DNA from: Pontederia crassipes
Taxonomy: Eukaryota > Streptophyta > Magnoliopsida > Commelinales > Pontederiaceae
Assembly (NCBI GenBank): GCA_030549335.1
Contig: CM060196.1
Span: forward strand, 14,957,501-15,021,500
Direction of reading: 5' to 3'
DNA: 64,000 bases
The notes below the pieces were generated by a model, which saw only the letters and a list, made by a program, of their open reading frames with translations, had not been told where the DNA came from and did no database searches. How positions within the stretch are numbered: position 1 is the stretch's first letter; every line of letters starts with the position of its first letter. A program made the translations under genes and the position numbers. This document shows positions 12,801 to 23,300 of the stretch, piece by piece.

Positions 12801-13051
12801 TCAGTGAGCGTGGTCTTGCCGGAGTCGATGTGGGCAGAGATCCCGATGTTGCGCACCTTCTCCATAGATTCCTTCCACCAAGGCTCCTTCTCCTCCTTGG
12901 CTTTCGCCGCGGTCGACATCTCCCGCCGGCCAACGAGACCGAGTGCGCCGCCGCCGCCGCCGCCATCGAGGGCGAAGAGTGATATGGTCTGCAGCCTGCT
13001 GCTCGCCACCGTCCGGCGAACGGAGGAGAGGAAAAAGCGGGCGACGGTCAT
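874..13051 (-). CDS. MEFG1: mitochondrial elongation factor G, partial at its 3' end
   Basis: GTPase that drives ribosome translocation in mitochondrial protein synthesis. Fourteen exons read on the minus strand with GT-AG borders and compatible phases: 13051-12647, 12190-11969, 11295-11174, 11078-10928, 6505-6434, 5398-5303, 4609-4521, 4400-4334, 2276-2238, 2118-2058, 1943-1834, 1761-1687, 1606-1538, 995-874. The N-terminus ([19 protein letters not shown]) is Arg/Ser-rich and lacks acids, as in a mitochondrial presequence. The G-domain motifs are AHIDSGKT (G1), GITIQSAAT (G2), DTPGHVDF (G3) and [10 protein letters not shown] (G4), followed by exons for domains II-IV ([38 protein letters not shown]). 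The last exon ends in a good donor, so the rest of domains IV and V lies left of the window. An upstream in-frame ATG at 13171 would add 40 residues; I prefer 13051 because it opens directly on the presequence. Introns of up to 4.4 kb are filled with LINE and SINE ends. The family assignment is secure. Confidence 0.95.
1232..1362 (-). mobile_element. 5'-truncated LINE 3' end with (TTG)n tail
   Basis: Minus-strand copy of the last coding bases and tail of the partner LINE also seen at 4811-5124. It runs from the GAACTAATAGAGC region to AAGGCTTTG(TTG)n, in the EF-G intron between exons 13 and 14. Confidence 0.75.
2591..3220 (+). mobile_element. L1-type LINE, 3' part with zf-RVT domain
   Basis: Encodes an open stretch at 2724-3137 ([20 protein letters not shown]...[20 protein letters not shown]...[20 protein letters not shown]). 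This is the zinc-binding domain that follows reverse transcriptase in plant L1 elements, ending in its natural stop. The 3'UTR carries GGATGTG...CACATCC, TTTATCTTCTC and poly(A). Near-identical 19-bp repeats (AAAAAGTAGGGTTGA, then C/A-ACA) flank it at 2572-2590 and 3221-3239. It lies in the EF-G intron between exons 8 and 9. Confidence 0.85.
3300..3516 (+). mobile_element. L1-type LINE 3' end
   Basis: Includes [20 protein letters not shown] (the end of the zf-RVT frame), a stop, and a short stem-loop GGATGAATGCAATCC with TTTATCCTCTC and poly(A). It lies downstream of another copy in the same EF-G intron. Confidence 0.75.
3682..3761 (+). mobile_element. 80-bp 5'-truncated LINE end with TSD
   Basis: It contains GAGCGGAATGGCGTCGTATG and the common tail, flanked by the 15-bp repeat TAACATTTTAAGTTA (3667-3681, 3762-3776). 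The included coding bases match the last codons of the LINE ([13 protein letters not shown] then stop), so it derives from the LINE rather than the SINE. Confidence 0.82.
4713..4809. repeat. 97-bp foldback with 23-bp arms
   Basis: GTGGCGTGAGTTGTATTGCT-TCA at 4713-4735 pairs with its inverted copy at 4787-4809 (22 of 23 bases), with a 51-bp loop. It overlaps the left target-site repeat of the LINE at 4811. It is in an EF-G intron. Confidence 0.6.
4811..5124 (-). mobile_element. partner LINE: C-terminus of the ORF2 reading frame plus (TTG)n tail
   Basis: The minus strand encodes [20 protein letters not shown] then [36 protein letters not shown] and [13 protein letters not shown] followed by a TAG stop. 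This is the typical C-terminal end of plant non-LTR retrotransposon ORF2 ([11 protein letters not shown]...GRGRP). The stop codon lies in the tail sequence shared with the SINE copies. The 10-bp repeat TCATGCCACA occurs at 4801-4810 and 5125-5134 and is the likely target-site duplication. It sits in the EF-G intron between exons 6 and 7. Only the extreme 3' end is present. Confidence 0.85.
5140..5200 (+). mobile_element. L1-type LINE terminal stem-loop fragment
   Basis: CTGGATGACTACAACAACTT then GGTAAACATCC and TTTTCGTTCTCAGAAAAAC: a short tail-only copy with a decayed stem. Confidence 0.55.
6160..6223 (+). mobile_element. 64-bp L1-tail micro-insertion with TSD
   Basis: Contains only GGATGACTACCTTCTTGCTA, GTCATCC, TTTCTCGTTTC and the A tract, flanked by AAGATACATGTC at 6148-6159 and 6224-6235. 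It is in the EF-G intron between exons 5 and 6. Confidence 0.82.
7021..7115 (-). mobile_element. Au-like SINE fragment
   Basis: Minus-strand 3' part of the family, from GTCGAATCTCATGAACATGG to the (TTG)n tail, in the EF-G intron between exons 4 and 5. I did not find a clear target-site duplication. Confidence 0.75.
7162..7639 (+). mobile_element. A-tailed insertion containing a duplicated segment
   Basis: A 478-bp segment bounded by the 12-bp repeat AATTTCAAGGTG (7150-7161, 7640-7651). It ends in a stem-loop (GATGGCTACTCAACCACAGT, GGCCATC), CTTTTTCCTCTTCAAG and an A tract, as in the L1-type family. Inside is a two-copy 107-bp tandem repeat. Confidence 0.65.
7232..7447. repeat. two-copy tandem repeat, 107-bp unit
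   Basis: CACACAGAAGCC(G/A)TGGTTGG... repeats from 7339, each unit ending in (CCCT)n. The copies differ at very few bases, so the duplication is recent. Confidence 0.85.
7652..8215 (+). mobile_element. two successive L1-type LINE 3' ends
   Basis: A first copy runs to the poly(A) at about 7950 (GCGCCACTGGCGACTTTTTT, then [11 protein letters not shown]-like remains, with stem-loop TATGACAACCAC...GTGGTCATCC). A second begins directly after the A tract ([20 protein letters not shown] then [17 protein letters not shown] and stop) and ends with GGATGACCACCACCTTGCTG, GTTGTCC. The join at an A tract suggests a second insertion into the first tail. Confidence 0.7.
8363..8723 (-). mobile_element. L1-type LINE 3' end with 14-bp TSD
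   Basis: Minus-strand 361-bp copy with a T tract at its left end and the stem-loop GGATGACAACCAAACTCGGT, AGTCATCC. It is flanked by TCATGATACAAGTT (8349-8362, 8724-8737). Upstream it keeps zf-RVT-derived remains (GCCATTTGGCTATAGCGCAA). Confidence 0.82.
9323..10816 (+). mobile_element. L1-type LINE, about 1.5 kb: RT C-terminus and zf-RVT domain, defective
   Basis: The longest LINE piece here, flanked by AGAAGGTATACACT (9309-9322, 10817-10830). One frame gives the late reverse-transcriptase region ([56 protein letters not shown], then after a TAG stop [20 protein letters not shown]). A second frame from about 9950 gives the zf-RVT domain ([59 protein letters not shown]). The frame change and stops make it dead. 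It is markedly GC-richer than the intron around it, like its source ORF. The 3'UTR ends in GGATGACACC...GGTGATCATCC and poly(A). Confidence 0.88.
11781..11858 (-). other. possible 78-nt in-frame cassette exon in the EF-G gene
   Basis: On the minus strand a 78-nt open segment ([20 protein letters not shown] then VDNVFQ) lies between ACATTTAG and CAG|GTAGCA. It sits between EF-G exons 2 and 3, both phase 0 at this junction, so inclusion would add 26 residues after the G4 region without a frameshift. EF-G proteins have no such segment in the family as I know it, so it is either an unrelated captured exon, a rare cassette or chance. Confidence 0.3.
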
Positions 13052-14360
13052 CGGCGGCGGAGGGCGAGCGCTAAACCCTAATGATCGATCGGAGAGAGTA
13101 AGGAAAGAGGAGGTTTCTAAAACCTCGTGGCACCGGTTAAAAGATGGACCGTGGACTTTGGAGGAGAACAAAAAGTTTTAAAAAAAAGTGTTTTTATTTT
13201 GTTTCAACGTTAAAAGTCTTTTATGTGTTTAATTAATATTATTATTAAATGGCGAATTTACTATAAAATGATGCTTTTTACATATTTTTGTGTCATAAAT
13301 ATAAGTTATTGTGGATTTGCCTATCGGTTGATACTTCTCAATTCTCATAGTCCTCAAATTCTTTGTAGAGCTCAAAAATTCCCATTAAGATAATAAACGA
13401 AAATAATGCAAAAATATACAAGGATAACAATATCATACTAAATTGTTTTAGGTTTAATATTATATATATGTTTGTAAAAAACCTTAACATAACGAAGATT
13501 TAATTATCAACTTGCCACCAATCAAGTTTGTTAAAACTCTTTTCTTGCCCGGGTCTCGAAGAAGTAGTAGAATCAACCATCAACCATACCTATTAATGAA
13601 AGAAATATTTGTAATATGTATGCACATTTTTTTCTATGAATCAACTTATGTTTTAATGAAATTCTTACAAACAATTATCAATATTAGAGTCAGACGAGTA
13701 CAAAAACATCATATATATAACGGTAAATATTAATAAGGTATGGGTGTATACTCATACTAAACAGCTTGTAGTTAATGGGCGACATCACGGTTTTGAAATA
13801 GAAATAGCATAAAAGAAACTAAGATTAGATTCTTTAAAATTCACTTATTTTTAGTTTTTTATTTTATAATAACGATTTGCTTTTTATTTTGGGAAAAAAA
13901 TATTACGTTCCTATACACTTTTTATGCATTATTATATATCTAATGATCAAAATAGGCTCCTACTATCATCCTAGATGAGATAACATGAGCAAAGTAGGTT
14001 CCGGGCCAGAGAGAAATCAACGCATAGGAATGCGACCTTGAAGTGCCGATGGAATTTAACAGAATAATGCCTCATACACCACAAGGGGAGATCCGCCACG
14101 AGAATCCAGTCGATTTGCATCACATATTTGATCAAATCAGAATGGGTTTGAATCAAGAATGGGTATATGATCATGCCCGTTTCACAGAAACAGGTGATCA
14201 GAATCTAAAGTTAGCTCAGAATGGGTAAATGATCATAGCCGTTCAGAATGTAAGAAAGTCGGCTCATATGATCGTTAGTCAAAAGTCATGTATAAGCCCC
14301 AAAAAATATTCTTAATTCGATCATCCAACCAAGAGCACAGATCTTCTTTTGATGTCTCAC
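13052..14360. other. intergenic: EF-G promoter side and DTW gene 3' flank
   Basis: AT-rich, with no ORF that resembles a gene. It should contain the EF-G promoter (minus strand). No repeat recognised. Confidence 0.6.
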
Positions 14361-17300
14361 TTATATGCAGTTGTTATGTCTCTCTTTCCTTGTTATCGAC
14401 CTCCCCATTCGCAAGCGCCGAGCTGTTAGAGCTTCCAACAATGTATCTAACGAACTCTCGACTGCATCAGCTTGCTTATCCAACTCCAGATTGCTTAGAC
14501 TGTGGAAAGCATGAAGTTCTGAAAGAATGCTTGCAGCGGCAGCGGCTGTACAGGTCTTGTCCCATGATGGCTGGGGCCTATTATAAAAAGCTTCCAAAAG
14601 GTTCAGACGAGCACTTTGCAAAACATGAACATGTAACATGGATGTAATAATGCCTCAAACGCTCGACCAAAGAATCAGGTGCATACTTCTTACCGTAACT
14701 TGTGCATGACAGAAGCACCTAGGGTCGACAATGAAACACAAGGCAGGCCTTCCTCTATGAATGCTGATCTCCATCGTTCCTGATTAAGATATTCAAGCAT
14801 CTGAGTACACTAGTCAAACTGTCTATTGTATACAACATAGGGAACACATCTCTTAAAACAACAATCCGAAGGGAACAATGTGGCACAAAAACTCATAACA
14901 AGATGGCGGCCAAGATTGAAAGGCTGTTCTTTGATATCTAATAGAATGATGTGACTACATCTTTTGACAAAACATCCTTTTTTCACCCACAAAAAAGGAT
15001 TGAAAACTACATTTTAATGACCGTAATAACACATAACCCTGCGCTGCCTTTTTAATGCTGGTATACAGAAAATTTCTAGCATACACACTAAATTGCATAG
15101 TGGAATGTACATGACATGTCATGTGGTTTTCATTCATTGCATATGCATTTTCTTTTGAGGGGGTAGCATATGCATAGTTTAACTTGCAACTTTAATAACC
15201 ACAAATATTTAGATAAAAAAATGTTTTTGTGAATTCACTTGGAAATCTAAGGATGGCATTGCTTTGAAGTTTTCATGATGTAACAACCAACCATAGACAT
15301 CATCACGTAGAAGTCCCAGTGCAAACAGAGTTTTAAATGCATTGACACTACATTGTGAATAAGAACACAGCTGTTCACTGGATGACTACAAAACCTATTA
15401 GCCATCCTTCCCTTTCTCAGAAAAAAAAAGACATGTTTTCAGAACTGTGATCATCTCATTGAATATGATAGGGCTGTCGGAAGTTCTGATGTTGAACATG
15501 GATCAACGAAGTTTGAGAGCGGAATGGCGTCGTATGATTCATGTAGCCGACCCCACCTAGTGGGATAAGGCTTTGTTGTTGTTTGTTTGTTTGTTGTCGG
15601 AAGTTCTGATGTGTATTTATTTCAGGAAAAATAAATTGTGCCGATTGAACCCAACGAAAATTTAAAGCAATCTTCGACTTGCTGAAATCTATTTTCATCT
15701 CTCGATCATAGTGACCGAACCAAATAAGGATCATTGCAAGTATATTTTTAACTGGACAAAAGTTCTAGCTTCACAAGATAACTGGAAAAGTATTTTCTGT
15801 GTCAAAAGAATGTATCTCTCTCTAATGTTTTAGCACCTTAACCGCATTAATAAACTTATGGCAGATAAAAATGGATATGTTAAATACCTTCAAACGTCTG
15901 TACATTGCTGTTGAGTTACTCCAAGTACCGTCAATCATCACAAAGTTTAGAGGCTTGCACATATCCTGCTGTGTAGGTCAAGAATTTTAATTAAATTTCT
16001 CAAAAAATGAATTTAAATTAAATTTAAAAAACGGTTTCCTTATGAATAAGCTCTCTATATGGATGTTCTAACCCACTGATAACAATATGTCAAATTAGAA
16101 TCTGATTAGCTGAGAAGGGAACACATCTCAAGAAGTCAATGAAATACTGTTATAATTATTCTAGGATACAATGCCAATAACTAATTATTCTCTACATGCT
16201 ATCAAAGATAATGTCCCCAACCTTTTTTTTTTTTTTTGAGAAAGCCCAACTACTATTTTTTGTGCATTCCATTTTGAGATTTTTTTTCCCTTCCAAGGTT
16301 ATAGTATGTGAAAAGGCAGAGAGTAAAGACCATTTTCATGAGCATTCATATATTCTTCCATGCTGTCATTACTGCTGTTAAGATAGTGGAAACAAAGCTT
16401 TATAAGGACATCTAAGGAACATGTGGTGCAACGATCTGTTTTGGTATCACATATCTCAAGAAAATGATAAGTCATCTTGACGTTCACATAGATCTAAGCA
16501 TGGTTTATCCATCAGTAAGGAGGCATTACCAGCAGCATAAAGCTAGAGGCTGCAGAGAGGCCTATAGATAAGCATGGTTATCTTAGGGTCCCTTTGGCAG
16601 CAGTGTAATTGTGTAGCATTTTGGTGGTGCATGGTGTCCAATCCAGATAAGTCGGCTTGTGCAAGAATTATATGTATACGAAAGGTGATCATGCAACAAC
16701 AACAACAAAGCCTTATCCCACTAGGTGGGGTTGGCTACATGGATCATACGACGCCATTCGTTGATCCATGTTCATAAGATTCGACAGGGTTTTACGCTGG
16801 CTGTCGGGGCTTAACACAACCCTCCTCCTTTATCCGGGCTTGGGACCGGCTATAAAACATAGGCGGAGTTGAAAGGTGATCATGCAACAAGAGAATAAAT
16901 GGAAGTGGTGAAGAAATCATGCTTTAAGGCCTGGTTAGAAAGCTATTTAGGGGGCAAAAAGTGAGTGATTGGACGCCGGTGATGAGGGTGGAACAGCGGT
17001 TGACGGGATGTAGTTGCTACCCGAGGTGGCCGTCTCATATTGCTTCACCATGTCCTCTCGGCACTGCCAATTTATTTCATGACAGTTCTGAGAATTCCAA
17101 GGCAGGTGGAGCACTCAATCGACTTGCTGAGGATGTGCTTCTTCTTGCTGATGTTGTTTGTCACCCAACTGAGGAGGGTGGCCTTGGCGTTCTCAACCTT
17201 CATTGGATGAATACCGCCCTTGTCACAATGTGGGTAGTTCGAATAATGGGGAAGAAACGTGATCTGTAGTCCTCTATTTTCTATGCATGCTACGGTCACA

Positions 17301-20300
17301 TCCTGAACTGAGACTCGTGGTGATGAATGGGGCTTCCTCCTTTTGACGGGATTGTTGTGGAAATTCTTCCACAGGTTCGACAATTCTTCCAGTCCATTCT
17401 TGGCAGGGGATCCAACTTTTTTTTGGGGGGAGGGGGTGGGGGGGATAGCTGGTCGGGTGTGAATCCCCTTGCTTCGGATTTTCCTTGACTGTTTCAGTTG
17501 GCAGATAATAGAAATGTGACGGTGGCAGACTGATGGACTATTTCAAGCAATAGTGGAGGTGACACTTGGGTTCCGATTTTCTCAATGCTGCGGCGGATTT
17601 CCACCTATTCCCTACCACTGCCATGGAGGATGGTTGGAGGTGGAGATGTGATGCCTCTTTCTTTTTTGAGAAGGAAAAGGATGACCACCGGGTTATGTGG
17701 TTGTCATCTAGGTATATATACAACTATGGAAAAGGAAACATGTACAAGTGTGGGCTCTCAAAAAGAGAGCAAGCAAAAATGGAAAGTATATCAGCTATCC
17801 AATAATATGTTGTAACCTTCCTTACATCAATGGAACTTTGGACAACTACCATCTTGCTAGTCGTCCTTTCTCGTCTCAAAGAAAAAAAATGTTCTATTAT
17901 CTCACTAAGATAATACCATACAACAGTACTATTTAACTCAGATTAGAGTAAGGCCATATTAGTCAATAATTACCAAAATTATGGTAAGGATATTATAAAG
18001 ATATATTGAACCAATTTCAATCCAAAACCTTGAGGAATAATACTACAAAAGTTTTTCATGACTACACACAGTCGTCACCCACAGAATTAACTTTTCTTCT
18101 TTTACATTAACATTCTAAGGTATTGGAGTAAGCATAAAAGACAAGATATTGCTATGAATTTAATAAATAGGGCGGATACCCAAAAAACATTATAAAATTA
18201 GAGGTTAAAAAAAGGAATATACATCAATAGAGATGTATGAAATAAAGGGCACCTTTTGACCTTCAAGACCGTGAGACAAACTATTAGACACAATATCTGC
18301 AACTGTCTTAGGAGTTGAATTCATATTGGGATAGAGAAACCAAACTGTGTCCTTACCTGAAAGCAAGAAAGGATTCTCAGTCGAAAGCAGACGTAATTCT
18401 ATAACCTAAAACATGGTGTGTAGTCATAAAAGCAAATAGTTGCACTATGTAATAGTTGCTAATATCTGAATCACATGAATAATAGTTTGTTTTAGAAGAA
18501 TTTCAATAAGGCAAATGGAAGTAAAATTGGTGAAAGAGCTTTCATTTGGTATGAAAAAGTATTTTTCACTATCCCTAAACACAGCAACTCAACCTCGTGA
18601 CAGTAGAACTTTATGCAGTACAAAAATAAAAATAAGAATACTGACTAAACGAATCATGTAAAAGTTCAATACGACAATATGCATAAAAAAATCAGACTAC
18701 AAATATAAGTAGATGTAAACACCGATTTCTTAGTTTCTATTAAGAATATTGCACATGAGCTTTTAGGAAATTATGAATTTTAACCATGGTTTATCAAATA
18801 CTAATCAGGCACTCCTTAAAGAGGAATCTGGCACATAATTGGCTGTCTTATAAATCTTGGTTAAACTTGTTCAAAGCAATAAAGTGAGTTCCTAAGTTAA
18901 TTAATCCATAAAATAATAAATATAAAATTGAGAAATTTTTATCCAACGTATAACAAACAACAACAACAAAGCCTTATCCCACTAGGTGGGGTCGGCTACA
19001 TGGATAATACGACGCTCGTTGATCCATGTTCATAAGATTCGACAAGGTTTTACGCTGGCTGTCGGGGCCTAACACAACCCTCCTCCTTTATCCATGCATG
19101 TGCTTGTACATGGATATACATATGAAGCAGAAAAAACTAATATAAATTGAATTCATCTTATAAACATTAAAAGAAAATTAACAAACCATGCCGACTTGCA
19201 ACTAATGCGAACCAACAATTAGCCAAATGTATGCACCACTTGCGGTTCCCTCTTCTTTTTTTTTTTTTGAGAGGAGAGAGGATGACTAGCAAGGTGGTAG
19301 TCGTCCAGAGGTTTCATTGATGTAGTACGCGATTACAGTCGAACACTAAAAAACAAAAGATAGGTTGGTAGTTCCACCAATACACAAAATACTGTTACAT
19401 TACATATATTTCCTTCATTTCCCGTAGATTGCTCCTCTTTCTCATGTCAACCTCACACTTTCACCATAAGTTTTTGTGGTTCCTTTTCCTCCATCCACAT
19501 TTTTTAGCAGGGAAATATCCACCTAATTCAGATAGTAAACCCTCACTTTCCAACATTTATTTTGTAGACACAGACCAAGTTGACTGATTGTTGAATCACA
19601 TGTTCCAGAATGGTTTCCCCCAATTCCTTGGCAAACAAGTCTGGAGTTCGGCCAGATTAAAAAGGAAGCACCAAATGGGAAAACCACGTTCAATAAGCGA
19701 ACACAATCGAAAGTGTTTACCTGAATGCTTGAAAGCATTCCACATTATGTCTTCTTGTTCTTGGATACCAAAAAGACACATTATTGCATCTTGAGTACCA
19801 AATACTTGCCACAACAACTTTCCAGTGTTATTTTGTCGCAAAAAATCCTGAAGAAGAGAATGAATTTCATTTATTGAAGAAAAAAGAAGATAATAGAAAA
19901 AAAGAAATGAGCAAGCACACCTTTGGGTGCATATAGAGCCAAAATCTAACTCCATGCCACAATGGCCTTCGAACAATTTTAGAACACATGCAGTCTTCCA
20001 TTGGCAACCAACACTGAGAAAGATAACATCAAATGGTAAGATTTCTATATATATTTCCTCAAGAATTAGAAAACAATAATTTTAGGTAACAAAAGTTTTA
20101 ACTTCTCTAAATATGTATTTAATATGACACAAGAGATGACAAAAAGTTATCATATCCCCTGCATAACTAAGGGCATAAAAGAAATAACTAAGACAGAGAA
20201 AATAAGATGAGGGATTTCAGCGAGCAGAAAAACTATCAAGGCAGATTGTGAACATTCTCCACACGAGTAAAGAGCTAGAATTGTCCCTTTTGAGTATCCA

Positions 20301-23300
20301 GATTTTCTTTTAGGTAGATGACTATCCAGACTTTGGCTGAGTTTTTTTTTTTTTTTTTGAAACGGATTGGCTGAGATATTTTAGCACTTACCTTTTAGAT
20401 TATACATATGCAAGTATGTTTTGCCTTTACATTGGTACTTTGTGATTATGCATTTTGATGTACCAAAATGAGAATCTATGAAGAGTTGACCTAATACCTT
20501 TGATATTTTTGTTCTAAGGGATGCTTAAAGATAAAGAGGATAAAAGTATAATATTTTCAATGTTATAATTACCACATTTATCCAAAATAGTTATGGCAAT
20601 GTTTCTTTATTCTAAACACGAAATGAAGAGATTGATAATTTAAATGCCTCTTGTCCTAATGGAATTTTTTTAGGGTTCTCCTTATGTGAAATTAGTTTGA
20701 CGAGGATACAAAATCTCCCACATGTGTTTATAGTTTTTTTTAGGTAAACATGCGGCGGGACCGGCTTCTCACCAAGACATACAACGCGAAATGGGCACCT
20801 CACGCAGACACGTCTTGCATTTTGTGTGACAAGACAGAGAAGGACATTGACCATCTATTGTTTGCGTATCTGACAGCACGAGGTATTTGGCAGTGGACGA
20901 CCATTGTGGTGTCTATTTCCCTTGGATTCTCGGACCCTGTGGCGGTCTCTCAAAGTTTTTTTTTTTTTGAAACGGGGTCTCTCCGAGTTTTGATCCGATA
21001 GAGATAGAGAGCGTCACAGGCATCTTTTTAGGCCGTCTCCTGCGCCATATGGTTCCACGTAATAGGGTGATTTACATGATTTTTTGTAGGGAGTGATGTC
21101 AGCCAAAGCCTATTGTACACCACATCTTTTTTCTTCTTCGGGAGTGAGGTTTTGGATAGCTGATATACTTTTCTTTTTTTCGCTGCTTGTTCTTCAAGAG
21201 CTCACATTTATCACTCTCATTCCATAATTATATATATAACTAGATGACAATCACATAACCTGGTGGTCATCCTTTTTCTTCTAAAAAAAAGCATATGCCT
21301 ATAGTTTCATGAAATGAAAAGTGAGTCAAATTCGTTTCAAAAGAAAACAAAAGTAAGTCAAATATCAAATCAAACATTGAGAACAATCAAATTGATATCA
21401 AGTGCATTTTGAATTTTTTTTTTTAAACAATGATAAATCAATTTAAGAATGATGAAATTGAAGAGAGTTAAATGTTTTTTCCATTTGAACAAGGGAATAA
21501 AGATTGTGTGGGTCAAAAAGTGACTCATATATATGGATCACCGTTGGATCATGATCTGACAATTCATAAATAGGCATTTATTTGTAAACATTTTGATGAT
21601 TCAGATCACGATCCAATGGTGGCCCATATATATGGGTCAATTTTTGCCCCATGTAGTCCTTATCCCCTTCGAATAATGTCATCTTTTTCAATGACAGGTA
21701 TAGGCGAGTCAATGACGGCAACGAGACAAGGAGAACGATGAACAAACAATCTCAAACTTCATCGAGAATATGAAATCCACCAATAATGTCAATTTGCAAG
21801 TTACCTGCTATGATTTGATAAGAAAAATAATTGCTCCAAAATTCACCAAAGAGGCACTATGGAAGACACTAGAGTTCTTCAAAATAAATCGAATGCATCA
21901 TGAATCTAAACGATAGAGAAACACAAAGTTCAAATTGGGGGAAAGTAACGATCTCTATTAGTTTATTGATGCTATTTTAACTCTTATATAAAAGTTCTCC
22001 ATTAAGAGTTTGACTGCAATGAAAATTTTAAAATAACAAACAGATCAACATAAGATAAAAATAATAATAAAACAACTAGTATTCCTAACTACTAAAATTT
22101 TTAAACTCCGTCTATGTTTTATAGCCGGTCCCAAGCCCGGATAAAGGAAAAGGGTTGTGTTAGGCCCCGACAGCCAGCGTAAAACCTTGTCGAATCTCAT
22201 GAACATGGATCAACGAAGCGTCGTATGATCCATGTAGCCGACCCCACCTAGTGGGATAAGGCTTTGTTGTTGTTGTTGTTGTTGTTATAGGACTCTATGC
22301 TACATCACACTCTCATGTTGTAAAAAAATTCATCCTCAAATTTGGACGGTATGGGCCGGTGTAACTCGGTTGAGATTTATAGGCTCATGGTTTGGCATAT
22401 GTGATGCACATTTGCTTTTTCTCATTGACTAAAACCAAAGAGAGTGAATTTCATGAACGGTCATCAATTGTACTTTCGTTCTCAACTCAATCACCGAATT
22501 TTATTTTATAATTCAATGGTCATCAAACCTTGATAGTCTTGCAGTCATGGTCATGTTAATCGGTGATAGAAGGTTGACCAGTTACAATGTTGACGTGGCA
22601 CACATGCCAATATTTTCTTTCTTATCCACAGCATATTTAAAATTAATAAAAAATAAAAACATATTAAAGTAAAAAATGGACAACAATGTAAGTACTTTCT
22701 CTCTCCACCAAACCATATTTTTTAAATCTTATTAATTTTAAATATGATGTAGAGGATAGAAAAAATGCTAACATGGATGTCACATCAACATTGTAACCGG
22801 TAAATTCTATCTTCGGTTAGGATGATCATGGCCACAACATTATTAAAGTTGGATGACAAAGTAAAGTGCAGTGACCGAGTTGAGAACGAAGGTATAGTTG
22901 GATGACCGTTCGTGAAATGTACTTAGTTTGATACCACTGACAATATTTGTTTTAGGGGGGAAAGAATGATGACATTGTGGTAGGCATTCGCTTGTATTTA
23001 AAATGGAATGGATTTACTATGGTATGGCAGAAGCCTCTTGTACTTAGCTCAGGATGTACTTGATTGCTTAATAGACTAAAAAAAGATGGCTCATTTGTAG
23101 CAGCTGAGATTTTTCACCCACTCCAAATATGCAGAGTAATTTGGGTTAACTCCTCTCCCATCAGTAGCACTTCTGGGATTCGAACTTGAGATCTCTTAAA
23201 CCCACTTACCAGTTGAACCAAGCAACTTTTGATGCGAATGTACAAGTGTATGGGCATAATACGAGGATCATAGTTGCCCCAAAAATGAAAACATGATGTT

